From contig CAKZIX010000030.1 in assembly GCA_936936565.1 (NCBI GenBank), forward strand, positions 1-64,000: 64,000 nt of DNA. The letters are read 5' to 3'. This DNA is from an uncultured Nocardiaceae bacterium. Lineage in GTDB: Bacteria > Actinomycetota > Actinomycetes > Mycobacteriales > Mycobacteriaceae. Both the position numbers and the translations under genes were made by a program. The notes below the pieces were generated by a model, which saw only the letters and a program-made list of their open reading frames with translations, was not told the origin of the DNA and made no database searches. Below are positions 17,193 to 24,929 of this stretch, in pieces (position 1 is the stretch's first letter; every line of letters begins with the position of its first letter).

Positions 17193-17743
17193 TGCGTGTC
17201 CGGTAGCTCCGTCGGGTCGCTGCGCAGGCCGCGCTCCAGCCGTGGGTGGCCGAGCGACGCACGCACCTGCGCGGCGATGCTGTCGTCGTCGAGATGCATG
17301 ATCGCATTGAGCGCGCGGCGCGCGTACAGTTCGGCCTCCCGTTCGAACCGGGTGCGGTACACCGAGCGATACCGCACCACCTGAAAGTTGGCGGCGGCGT
17401 CGCGGCCGATGACGGTGCACAGCGCGGCGTCGTAGTCGAGCTGCTCGTCGGGCTGGGTGTGGCCGCACAAGATGTGCCCGGCCTCGTGCAGCACGGTCCC
17501 GATCCGCGCGGTCTCCGGCAGCCGTGGGTCGAATTCGATGAGGTCGCCGTGGGCGCCCCGATGCCAGCGTCCGGCGACGAACGCGGGCAGCGTCGTCGAC
17601 GGCCGGATCTGCACGGGCGCGCCCGTCAGCGTGGTCAGTTCGGCGGCGAACGCGTCGAAGCGGAACGGGTGGATGGCCGGCGTGCGGCGCAGCGCGGCGG
17701 CCACCCGGCGCTCGCGCGGGCGGGTGAAAACCGGCCGGGCCAC
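17189..17743 (-). CDS. ImmA/IrrE-like zinc metalloprotease
   Basis: A 184-residue soluble protein with the zinc-protease motif HEAGH (His86, Glu87, His90) and the IGTVLHEAGHILCGH context of the ImmA/IrrE family. Such proteases typically cleave an XRE-type repressor to switch on linked genes. An XRE gene sits immediately upstream (stop and start overlap by one base, TAGTG) and a membrane protein immediately downstream. A regulator-protease-effector module is the natural reading. Start GTG 17743. Confidence 0.85.
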   Translation of the reverse strand: MARPVFTRPRERRVAAALRRTPAIHPFRFDAFAAELTTLTGAPVQIRPSTTLPAFVAGRWHRGAHGDLIEFDPRLPETARIGTVLHEAGHILCGHTQPDEQLDYDAALCTVIGRDAAANFQVVRYRSVYRTRFEREAELYARRALNAIMHLDDDSIAAQVRASLGHPRLERGLRSDPTELPDTQ

Positions 17744-18177
17744 TAGCGTCCCTCCGGCAGATCCGGCGGGTCCGCCGGCAGACCCTCCTGGGTGCGCAGA
17801 AACTTGATGTAGTCGATCAGCGTCTCCAGCGAGCGTTCGGACAGATCGATCATGCGGTAGGCGGCACCGCGGATGTCGGTGGCCGACTTCAGCCGCAGGT
17901 ACTCGATCTCCTGCTTGCCGCGCTCCCAGGCGGCGTCGTCGGTGAAGAACCGGATGTCCACGCCGAACGCCGCCGCCAGTCCCTCGGCATGCTTGAGCGA
18001 GGGATTGGCCTTGGTGCCCGCCCGTAGCTGGGCGACGTATGCCTCGGAAATCGGAAACCCCAAATCCGAACTGCGCCGAGCGATTTCACCGGTGGTGTAG
18101 CGGCGGCCGGCGGGGCTGGGCAAGTTGCGGAACAAGTGGTCCAGGCGCTCCGAGAATCGACTTCCACTCGCTGGCAC
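17743..18177 (-). CDS. XRE-family transcriptional regulator
   Basis: A 144-residue DNA-binding protein. Residues 26-78 form an XRE-like helix-turn-helix (YTTGEIARRSSDLGFPISEAYVAQ, then NPSLKHAEGLAAAFGVD). The C-terminal helix has YRMIDLSERSLETLIDYIKFL. This layout matches actinobacterial XRE regulators paired with ImmA-like proteases. GTG 18177 follows GGAGG by 7 bases, which decides the start over longer upstream frames. Confidence 0.85.
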   Translation of the reverse strand: MPASGSRFSERLDHLFRNLPSPAGRRYTTGEIARRSSDLGFPISEAYVAQLRAGTKANPSLKHAEGLAAAFGVDIRFFTDDAAWERGKQEIEYLRLKSATDIRGAAYRMIDLSERSLETLIDYIKFLRTQEGLPADPPDLPEGR

Positions 18178-18393
18178 AACCAAACCTCCACGTCGACCCG
18201 ACCACTGCCAAAATGCTGTAGTACCATCACCGATGCTAGCGAAGTGTTGGTCGGCATGAGGGCAACGCGTTCGCCAGTCCTGGGGGTGACGAGGGCTACC
18301 GGTACCGCAGATTGCTCTAGCTGCGCGACCGCGGCATCGGTAGCCCTCGCCCACTGGGGAACGCCGCATCCTCCATGAGGGGTTGGTTGGAAG

Positions 18394-18615
18394 ATGGCGT
18401 CTTCCCCAGAGCAGGAGATCACTCGATTGCCCCCGCCGACGGTCCAGCATAGGTCACGGCCGACCGTGGCGCTGACCGACGTCATCGCCGAGTGCGGCGT
18501 ACACGCCGTGTCCATGCGCATCGCCGAACTGCGCGCGCTCGGAAACCACTGTGCCGCCAACGCCATCGAAGACGAACTGCGCACCGGTGCCGACGCGCGC
18601 ACGGTGCGGTCCTAA
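18394..18615 (+). CDS. Small hypothetical protein
   Basis: A 73-residue soluble protein with no recognised domain. Its C-terminal half (VHAVSMRIAELRALGNHCAANAIEDELRTGAD) looks like two amphipathic helices. It is divergent from the XRE operon and its stop overlaps the convergent GAF-ANTAR stop. The start ATG follows GGAAG. It is probably real, but short. Confidence 0.5.
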   Translation: MASSPEQEITRLPPPTVQHRSRPTVALTDVIAECGVHAVSMRIAELRALGNHCAANAIEDELRTGADARTVRS

Positions 18616-19295
18616 CGCCGCTGGGCGACCGACCGCGCGACCTCGACCAGCGGCGTGTTCGTGTCCTGTGACATGCGCGTGAGCAACGCGAACGCCTGCA
18701 CCGCGTCGATGCCGAAGCGTTCCATCAGCATCCCTTTGGCCTGCCCGATGACATCGCGCGAGGCCAGCGCGGAGCGGAACTGATCTTCGCGCCGGGCCCC
18801 GGACAACACCACCGCCGCGTGCGCGGCCAGGGTGATGCCCGCGTCGTAGGAATCGGTGCCGAACGCGTGCGATTGCGCGGAGTGCAGGTTCAGCGCGCCC
18901 AGGTTCTCTTCGTAGGTGTACAGCTGGAACGACAGCATCGACCGCACCCCCAGCCGCACCGCACCGGCCGCGAACGCCGGCCAGCGCTCGTCGGCGGCGA
19001 GGTCGTTCACCTGCACAGTCTCGTGCTCCCATGCGGAGTGCAGGCACGGGCCTTCGCCGAGTTCCTGCTGCAGGGCGTCGAGCTTGGTGGCCACGTCTGC
19101 AGTGGCTGCGCGCGATTCCAGGCGGCGGCGCGCAGTGACCAGCGTGATCCCGGCCCAACTGGTGCCGGGCACCACGCCGACCGCCGCGGCGGTGATCGCG
19201 GACAGGGTGCGCTCCAGATCGGCGTGCTCACGTTGGATCAGGCGCGCCAGGGCCGCCATTTTGGCGTGCGTGTCGTCGGGTTCGGGCGGTGTCAC
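18612..19295 (-). CDS. GAF-ANTAR domain regulator
   Basis: A 227-residue cytoplasmic sensor. The GAF domain covers about residues 25-165 (GITLVTARRRLESRAATAD..., GEGPCLHSAWEHETVQVNDLAADERWP). An ANTAR RNA-binding domain covers about 168-223 (SRDVIGQAKGMLMERFGIDAVQAFALLTRMS). ANTAR proteins bind paired hairpins in nascent RNA and block termination. A second ANTAR protein lies on the other side of the ectoine genes (23481-24164). No histidine kinase partner is adjacent. Confidence 0.92.
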   Translation of the reverse strand: MTPPEPDDTHAKMAALARLIQREHADLERTLSAITAAAVGVVPGTSWAGITLVTARRRLESRAATADVATKLDALQQELGEGPCLHSAWEHETVQVNDLAADERWPAFAAGAVRLGVRSMLSFQLYTYEENLGALNLHSAQSHAFGTDSYDAGITLAAHAAVVLSGARREDQFRSALASRDVIGQAKGMLMERFGIDAVQAFALLTRMSQDTNTPLVEVARSVAQRR

Positions 19296-19337
19296 CTGCC
19301 CATCGTGGCATGCGCCGACCCCCTTCGAGCCGGGTCC

Positions 19338-20231
19338 TCAGTGCAGGGGAGCGAAGTCCCGGCTCGCGATGTATGTCGGTCGCGGGTTCGCTGCCGCGAA
19401 CGGCTCGACGAGCGCGTTCTCCACGCTGTTGAACACCAGGAAGATGTTCGACCTGGGGAACGGCGTGATGTTGTTCGCCGAGCCGTGCATGATGTTCGAA
19501 TCGAACATCAGGGCCGTGCCGGCCGGGCCGGTGAATTGGTCGATGCCGTGTACGCCGGCCAGGCGGGTGATGTCGGCCGGCGCGGGCACCCCGACGGTCT
19601 GCTCCTGCAGCGAGTCTTTGTGGTGGTCCGACGGCGTCGCGCCCTGGCAGGGCACGAACGTGCGGTGCGAGCCGGGCATCACCATCAGTCCGCCGTTGTA
19701 GGGGAAGTTGTCGGTGAGCGCGATCGACATGCTCACCGCCCGCGGGACGGGCATGCCGTCCTCGGTGTGCCAGGTCTCGAAGTCCGAGTGCCAGTAGAAC
19801 CCGGTCCCGACGAAGCCGGGCATGTAGTTGACGCGGGTCTGGTGCAAGTAGACATCCGAGCCCAGGATCTGGCGGGCCCGGTCGAGCACGCGTGGCTGGC
19901 GAACCAGATCGGCGATCATGTCGCTGATCTTGTGCACCTCGAACACCGAGCGCACCTGTCCGGTCTTGCGCTCGACGATCGTGCGCGGGTCGCCGGCCAG
20001 GGCCGGGTCGTCGATCATGCGGGTCAGCTCGGCGCCGAAGGTGTGCACCTCGGCCGGGGAGAGGAACTCGTCGTGCACGGAGTACCCGACGGCGTCGTGC
20101 GCCTCGACGAGTGCCTCCGGAATCGGACCGGTGCGCTCGCCCCACACCGTCGGCTCGGTCCGTGCGACGTGCGGTTGCGGCTGCGCCGTACGGCTGACAT
20201 AGCGATCCATCTGCTTCAGCTGTATAGACAT
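19338..20231 (-). CDS. ectD: Ectoine hydroxylase
   Basis: A 297-residue Fe(II)/2-oxoglutarate dioxygenase converting ectoine to 5-hydroxyectoine. The EctD signature FYWHSDFETWHTEDGMP supplies His148 and Asp150, the distal iron ligand is His249 (MHGSANN), and NGGLMVMPGSH is also typical. Instead of sitting at the end of ectABC, ectD is on the opposite strand and diverges from an orphan response regulator located between it and ectABC. Confidence 0.95.
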   Translation of the reverse strand: MSIQLKQMDRYVSRTAQPQPHVARTEPTVWGERTGPIPEALVEAHDAVGYSVHDEFLSPAEVHTFGAELTRMIDDPALAGDPRTIVERKTGQVRSVFEVHKISDMIADLVRQPRVLDRARQILGSDVYLHQTRVNYMPGFVGTGFYWHSDFETWHTEDGMPVPRAVSMSIALTDNFPYNGGLMVMPGSHRTFVPCQGATPSDHHKDSLQEQTVGVPAPADITRLAGVHGIDQFTGPAGTALMFDSNIMHGSANNITPFPRSNIFLVFNSVENALVEPFAAANPRPTYIASRDFAPLH

Positions 20232-20255
20232 CGTGACCAGGTTTTCCGCGCAGTA

Positions 20256-20327
20256 TTGCGATCAGCTGGTGAGCATTTTGCGATCCCGTGACAACCCCGG
20301 CGATACATATGTGACGCAAGTTTGCGA
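20256..20327. promoter_or_regulatory. Phased TTGCGA repeats in the ectD/regulator promoter region
   Basis: TTGCGATC occurs at 20256-20263 and 20278-20285, and TTGCGA again at 20322-20327. Spacings are 22 and 44 bases, about two and four helical turns. They fill the 108-base gap between the divergent ectD and response-regulator genes. A site for an OmpR-type dimer, possibly the adjacent regulator, is a reasonable inference. Confidence 0.45.
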
Positions 20328-20339
20328 GAATTGGCTGTC

Positions 20340-21056
20340 ATGGCAGCCTCGGTCCTGATCGCCGAAGACGACCATCACGTGCGCGCCGCCCTGCGGGAGG
20401 TGCTCGAAGACGAGGGCTACGACGTTTCCGAAGTCGTCGATGCCGAGTCCGTCATAGAGCATCTGCGTGAGGCCGGGCCACCCGACGTGGTGATCGTCGA
20501 GCTGATGCTCGGCGACATGGACGGGTTCACCTGCATTCGCGCTGTCCGCAACGAACACGACGTGCCGATCATCGTCGTCAGCGAGCGCGACGACACCCAT
20601 GACGTGGTGGGCGCGCTGGAAGCCGGCGCCGACGACTACGTCACCAAACCGTTCGAGGTCAAGGAAGTCACCGCGCGGGTGCGCGCCCTGCGCCGCCGTG
20701 CGGGGCTCACCGCAGCGGCGCAGCGCACGGTGCTCGCCGACGTGACGCTGGATCCGGATCCCGACGCGCCGCTGGTGCTGGCACCGGACAGCGGCACGCT
20801 GCACCGCGGGTCCGACGAGATCCATCTGACGATCACCGAGTTCCGGCTGCTGTGCGAGCTCGCCGAAACCCCGGGCCGGGTGCTCAGCCGCAACGTGTTG
20901 CTCGAGCGCGTCTGGGACGAGGGCTTCTTCGGTGACGAGCGGATCGTCGACGTTCACATCCGCCGGTTGCGCACCAAGATCGAGTCCGACCCGTCGGACC
21001 CGCAATTGGTGGTGACGGTGCGCGGGATGGGCTACCGGCTCGACATCGAGCGCTAG
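20340..21056 (+). CDS. OmpR-family response regulator with Glu at the phosphorylation site
   Basis: A 238-residue regulator with a receiver domain (about 1-120) and a winged-helix DNA-binding domain (about 140-236: LTITEFRLLCELAETPGRVLSR, DVHIRRLRTKI, VRGMGYRL). The acidic pocket Glu9-Asp10-Asp11 and the Lys of VTKPF are present. The residue expected to be the phospho-accepting Asp is Glu54 (VIVELMLGDMDG). No sensor kinase is linked. The Glu may mimic the phosphorylated state. It stands between ectD and ectABC, so control of ectoine synthesis is likely but inferred. ATG 20340 is preferred to TTG 20322. Confidence 0.9.
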   Translation: MAASVLIAEDDHHVRAALREVLEDEGYDVSEVVDAESVIEHLREAGPPDVVIVELMLGDMDGFTCIRAVRNEHDVPIIVVSERDDTHDVVGALEAGADDYVTKPFEVKEVTARVRALRRRAGLTAAAQRTVLADVTLDPDPDAPLVLAPDSGTLHRGSDEIHLTITEFRLLCELAETPGRVLSRNVLLERVWDEGFFGDERIVDVHIRRLRTKIESDPSDPQLVVTVRGMGYRLDIER

Positions 21057-21229
21057 CCAAGGGCAAAACGCGCACCCGTTATCGGCGCGTGATCTGTCCC
21101 ACAAACGCGTTGCGCGACCGCCGGTTTCAATAGCGGATTCGTCCGTCGTCATGAAACCGCAATACTTTCGTCCACTCCCCTCAAAACTTGCCGGGAACTC
21201 TGGGCCAGCAGAGGGACGGTGAGAAAAAG

Positions 21230-21715
21230 ATGAAAAACGTGACGCTGCGGCCGCCGCAGCACCGCGACGGTGCGCGCATGTGGGAGCTTGCGCGCGATTC
21301 CGGAAAGCTCGATCTCAACTCGAGCTACGCGTACGTGCTGTGGTGCCGCGACTTCGCCGAGACATCGGTGGTGGCCGAGCTGGACGGCCGGCTCGTCGGA
21401 TACACGATCGGCTATCTGCGCCCGCAAGCGCCGCAAACTTTGTTCGTCTGGCAGGTCGGCGTGGACGCCGCCAGCCGCGGCAACGGCATCGCGCTGACGA
21501 TGCTGGAGTCGATCGTCGAATCGGTCGGCGCGAGCCGGCTGGAAACCACAGTAACCGCCGACAACACCGCGTCCGTTGCGCTTTTCCAGGCGCTGGCACG
21601 CCGGCACGGCGCGCCGCTGGAGCGCCGAGAGTTGTTCGGCTCCAGCGATTTTCCCGATGAGCACGCTGCCGAGGACCTGTATTCGATCGAACCGATAGGA
21701 GCACTGGCGCGATGA
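21230..21715 (+). CDS. ectA: L-2,4-diaminobutyrate acetyltransferase
   Basis: A 161-residue GNAT-fold enzyme that acetylates 2,4-diaminobutyrate at N-gamma, the second step of ectoine synthesis. The DLNSSYAYVLWCRDF segment is an EctA hallmark, and the acetyl-CoA loop is VGVDAASRGNGIALTML. ATG 21230 is preferred to an upstream in-frame start because the family begins close to the TLRPP strand. The stop overlaps the ectB start (ATGA). Confidence 0.95.
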   Translation: MKNVTLRPPQHRDGARMWELARDSGKLDLNSSYAYVLWCRDFAETSVVAELDGRLVGYTIGYLRPQAPQTLFVWQVGVDAASRGNGIALTMLESIVESVGASRLETTVTADNTASVALFQALARRHGAPLERRELFGSSDFPDEHAAEDLYSIEPIGALAR

Positions 21716-22971
21716 CGATCTTCGAAACTGTGGAGTCCGAGGTCCGTAGCTACTGCCGAAGTTGGCCGACGGTGTTCGACACCGCCCAGGGCAGCTGGCT
21801 GCGCGACGAGGACGGCAAGGAATACCTCGACTTCTTCGCCGGGGCCGGCGCGCTGAACTACGGCCACAACAACCCCGTGCTCAAGACCGCGCTGCTGGAC
21901 TACCTGCAGCGCGACGGCGTCGTGCACGGCCTGGACATGGCGACGGTCGCCAAGCGTCGCCTGCTGGAGGCCTTCCAGGCCAACGTGCTCGAGCCGCGCG
22001 GGCTGGACTACAAGGTGCAGTTCCCCGGACCGACCGGAACAAACGCGGTCGAGTCGGCTTTGAAGCTGGCCCGCAAGGTCACCGGCCGCGAATCGGTCAT
22101 CGGTTTCACCAACGCCTTCCACGGCATGACGCTCGGTTCGCTGGCCGTCACCGGCAACTCGATGAAGCGCGCCGGCGCCGGCATCCCGCTGGTGCACGCC
22201 ACCCCGATGCCGTTCGACAACTACTTCGACGGCACCACCGACGACTTCCAGTGGTTCTCCCGGGTGCTCGACGACTCCGGTTCCGGGCTGAACAAGCCGG
22301 CCGCGGTGATCGTCGAAACCGTGCAGGGCGAGGGCGGCGTCAACGTCGCGCGCCCGGAGTGGCTGCGCGGGCTGTCCGAGCTGTGCACCAGCCACGACAT
22401 GCTGCTCATCGTCGACGACGTGCAGATGGGTTGCGGGCGCACCGGAGGGTTCTTCTCCTTCGAGGAGGCCGGCATCGTGCCCGACATCGTGACGCTGTCG
22501 AAGTCGATCAGCGGCTACGGCCTGCCGTTGGCGCTGACGTTGTTCAAGCCGGAACTTGACGTGTGGACCCCGGGTGAGCACAACGGCACCTTCCGCGGCA
22601 ACAACCCGGCGTTCGTCACCGCCGCCGCCGCGCTGGAGCACTTCTGGGCCGACGACACGCTGGCGCGCAACACCGCGGCCAAGGGCGAGCGGGTCGCGCT
22701 CACCTTGTCCGAGCTGGCCGGCCGCTACCCCGGGCTGTCCAGTCGCGGGCGCGGCCTGGTGCAGGGCCTGGCGTTCGAGGATGCGTCGATGGCCGGCAAG
22801 GTCAGCCAGATCGCCTTCGACGCCGGCCTGCTGGTGGAGACCTCCGGGCCGACCGACGAGGTCGTGAAACTGCTTCCGCCGCTGACCATTTCCGACGAGG
22901 AACTGGAGCTGGGCCTGACCCGGCTGGCGCAGTGCGTGGAGTTCGTCAGCGAGGGGGACAACGCCGCATGA
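21712..22971 (+). CDS. ectB: Diaminobutyrate-2-oxoglutarate aminotransferase
   Basis: A 419-residue PLP enzyme making 2,4-diaminobutyrate from aspartate semialdehyde, the first step of ectoine synthesis. The PLP lysine is Lys264 (LSKSISGYGLP), preceded by the IVDDVQMGCGRTG class-III aminotransferase motif. GPTGTNAVESALKLARKVTGR is the EctB phosphate-binding region. It overlaps ectA and ectC by four bases each (ATGA), indicating a single translationally coupled ectABC operon. Confidence 0.96.
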   Translation: MTIFETVESEVRSYCRSWPTVFDTAQGSWLRDEDGKEYLDFFAGAGALNYGHNNPVLKTALLDYLQRDGVVHGLDMATVAKRRLLEAFQANVLEPRGLDYKVQFPGPTGTNAVESALKLARKVTGRESVIGFTNAFHGMTLGSLAVTGNSMKRAGAGIPLVHATPMPFDNYFDGTTDDFQWFSRVLDDSGSGLNKPAAVIVETVQGEGGVNVARPEWLRGLSELCTSHDMLLIVDDVQMGCGRTGGFFSFEEAGIVPDIVTLSKSISGYGLPLALTLFKPELDVWTPGEHNGTFRGNNPAFVTAAAALEHFWADDTLARNTAAKGERVALTLSELAGRYPGLSSRGRGLVQGLAFEDASMAGKVSQIAFDAGLLVETSGPTDEVVKLLPPLTISDEELELGLTRLAQCVEFVSEGDNAA

Positions 22972-23366
22972 TCGTGCGCACCACCGCGGAGATCACCGGC
23001 ACCGAGCGCGACGTCACCAGCCCGGACGGCGCCTGGCGCAGCAAGCGCATCGTGCTCGCCGACGACGGGGTCGGATTCTCCTTCCACGAGACCACGATCG
23101 CGCCGGGGACCGTGAACAACTTCCACTACGCCAACCATGTGGAGGCGGTGTGGCTCGTCGAGGGCGAGGGCACGCTGACCGACCTCGAGACGGGCACCGT
23201 CTACGAGCTCGGGCCGGGCAGCATGTACCTGCTCGACGGCAACGAGCGGCACCGTCTCGAACCGCGGACCCGGATGCGCATGCTGTGCGTGTTCAACCCA
23301 CCGGTGACCGGTCGGGAAGTGCACGACGAGAACGGTGTGTATCCGCTGTTACAGGTCGCGAACTGA
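22968..23366 (+). CDS. ectC: L-ectoine synthase
   Basis: A 132-residue cupin enzyme that cyclises N-gamma-acetyl-diaminobutyrate to ectoine. The FHETTIAPGTVNNFHYANHVEAVW segment and the YLLDGNERHRL strand are EctC features. Start ATG 22968 overlaps the ectB stop. A hairpin terminator follows at 23403. The operon contains no dedicated aspartokinase. Confidence 0.95.
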   Translation: MIVRTTAEITGTERDVTSPDGAWRSKRIVLADDGVGFSFHETTIAPGTVNNFHYANHVEAVWLVEGEGTLTDLETGTVYELGPGSMYLLDGNERHRLEPRTRMRMLCVFNPPVTGREVHDENGVYPLLQVAN

Positions 23367-23402
23367 ACGTTTGAGGCGCTAATGGGGAGGTAATGCGCCA
23401 AC

Positions 23403-23436
23403 AGGCCGGGATGAAGCCCGGGAGTCATTCCGGCCT
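23403..23436 (+). terminator. Hairpin terminator after ectC
   Basis: AGGCCGGGATGA (23403-23414) pairs with TCATTCCGGCCT (23425-23436) with one G-T wobble, around a 10-base loop. It lies 36 bases past the ectC stop and no T-run follows. It also separates ectC from the convergent PAS-ANTAR gene. Confidence 0.6.
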
Positions 23437-23480
23437 AGGCCGCGCCGGTTGAGCAAGCAGCCGGCGTGTCCGCGCTCTTG

Positions 23481-24164
23481 TCAGGATTCCGGCGCCGGCT
23501 CGCGCTGTTCGAGGGTGAGCAGCACATGGTCGGCGGCCGCGCGCGTGGCCGGCGACATCTCCACGGTGCGCAGCTCGGCGACGAGCCGGCGTGCCAGATC
23601 GCGCACCTTGATGTTGGTTTCCTGGGACTGCCAGGCCAGCACCTCGAAGGCGCGCTCGGCGCCGATGCCGTACATCAGCATCAGCATGCCCTTGGCCTGC
23701 TCGATCTCGGCGCGCGAATCGGCGATCGTCTCCAGCTTTTCGGTCACGTCGGTTTCCAGCACGTCGGTGACATCGATGTAGAAGCCGGTGGTGCCGACCG
23801 GCTTGCCCGAGTCGTCGGCGAGGCGATCACCCACGACGACCACGGTGCGCACGCGGCCGCGCGTGTCGATGATGCGGTGCCGGCTGGAGAACGGCTCGCC
23901 GTCGTGCACCCGGTCCAGGATCGCGCGGACGACCGACCGGTCGTCGGGATGCTTGTGGCTGAGCACCAATTCGGTGGTGACGGTGATCGTGCCGGGCTCG
24001 TAGCCGTGAATCCGGGCGACCGCGTCGGACCATTCCCAGCGCTCGTCGTCGAGGAAGTAGCTGAACCGGCCCACGTTGGGCGCGACGTCGGAACCGGCCG
24101 TCGCACCGATGGCGATGGTCGTGGAGGTGGCGCGGGCGGACGTCCGCGTCCCAAATGCCGCCAT
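23481..24164 (-). CDS. PAS-ANTAR domain regulator
   Basis: A 227-residue protein with a PAS fold (FSYFLDDERWEWSDAVARIHGYEPG..., HPDDRSVVRAILD, GFYIDVTD; about residues 30-140). An ANTAR RNA-binding domain follows (IEQAKGMLMLMYGIGAERAFEVLAWQS; about 155-205). It should regulate termination of target transcripts in response to a signal sensed by the PAS domain. The ATG at 24164 directly abuts a TGAAGG/CCTTCA hairpin that would hold its AAGGG ribosome site, suggesting translational control. Targets are unknown. Confidence 0.9.
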   Translation of the reverse strand: MAAFGTRTSARATSTTIAIGATAGSDVAPNVGRFSYFLDDERWEWSDAVARIHGYEPGTITVTTELVLSHKHPDDRSVVRAILDRVHDGEPFSSRHRIIDTRGRVRTVVVVGDRLADDSGKPVGTTGFYIDVTDVLETDVTEKLETIADSRAEIEQAKGMLMLMYGIGAERAFEVLAWQSQETNIKVRDLARRLVAELRTVEMSPATRAAADHVLLTLEQREPAPES

Positions 24165-24179
24165 TGAAGGCACCCTTCA
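24165..24179 (-). repeat. TGAAGG-CAC-CCTTCA palindrome overlapping a ribosome-binding site
   Basis: A six-base-arm palindrome of the dispersed family also seen at 4012-4090 and 58547-58561. In the message of the PAS-ANTAR gene it would form a hairpin ending one base before the ATG and including the AAGGG Shine-Dalgarno candidate. Confidence 0.6.
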
Positions 24180-24265
24180 GCGAAGTGGGGCCGCGCGCTG
24201 CTCGACGGCTGTTGGTCACATCCTTCCACACGCCGGGCCATTTGCCGGACCTACGTCCGGGAAAC

Positions 24266-24880
24266 TCACCGATACGGCGGGTACGGCTGCGCCCGCAACA
24301 GCCGCGCGAGATGCGTGGCGTTGCGCACCAACGCGGCGTTGGTGCTGCGCACGGCCTCCGGCGTCTCGGCGAGATCCTTGTAGTCGGTGCCACTCATCGC
24401 GGCGCCGTTCCAATAGGTGCCGCCCTGCGCCGGAATGGTGAACCCGATGTCGTCCAGGGCCTGAGTGAGATCCGCGATGATCTTGTGCGCGCCGTCCTCG
24501 TTGCCGACGACCGCGCTCACCGCCACCTTGCCGACCATCGACGGGCGCCCGGCATCGTCGGTTTCCGAGAGCTCCGCATCGAGTCGCTCGAGCACCCGTT
24601 GCGCCACGCTGGACATGTGGCCGAGCCACGTCGGGGTCGCGATCAGCAGGATGTCGGCTGCCAACACCTGCTCGCGGATGCCGGGCCACTCGTCGCCGCC
24701 GCCCATGTCCGTCTGCACCCCCGGACGGATGTCGGCGTCGACCGGACGCAGCGCCGTGCCCTGTACCCCGGCGGCGGCGAACTCGTCGAGCAGTTGCCGC
24801 GTGATCAGATCGCTGCTGGATTCCGCCGGCGAACTCTTCAACGTGCAGACCAGTGCGAGCACGGTCGGGTCGGTGGTCAT
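24266..24880 (-). CDS. Flavodoxin-like NAD(P)H-dependent FMN reductase
   Basis: A 204-residue flavoprotein of the FMN_red/flavodoxin fold. It begins with the TVLALVCTLKSSPAESSSDLI phosphate loop and has LIATPTWLGHMSSVAQRVLERLD and AVSAVVGNEDGAHKI flavin-contact segments. It probably reduces quinones or supplies reduced flavin. ATG 24880 follows GGAGG by 7 bases. It lies 49 bases downstream of the sugar-nucleotide dehydrogenase gene on the same strand, so it may be the tail of the glycan operon, but nothing ties it to that pathway. Confidence 0.82.
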   Translation of the reverse strand: MTTDPTVLALVCTLKSSPAESSSDLITRQLLDEFAAAGVQGTALRPVDADIRPGVQTDMGGGDEWPGIREQVLAADILLIATPTWLGHMSSVAQRVLERLDAELSETDDAGRPSMVGKVAVSAVVGNEDGAHKIIADLTQALDDIGFTIPAQGGTYWNGAAMSGTDYKDLAETPEAVRSTNAALVRNATHLARLLRAQPYPPYR

Positions 24881-24929
24881 CCGATGCCTCCGTTCGGTTG
24901 CGTTCTTCTGCGGCGTACCCGGAGCGGGT

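Noticed and set aside
23393..23452. Short ATG frame (about 19 codons) behind GGGGAGG after ectC
   Set aside because: The ribosome site is too close to the ATG and the frame lies across the ectC terminator hairpin; insufficient to call a gene.
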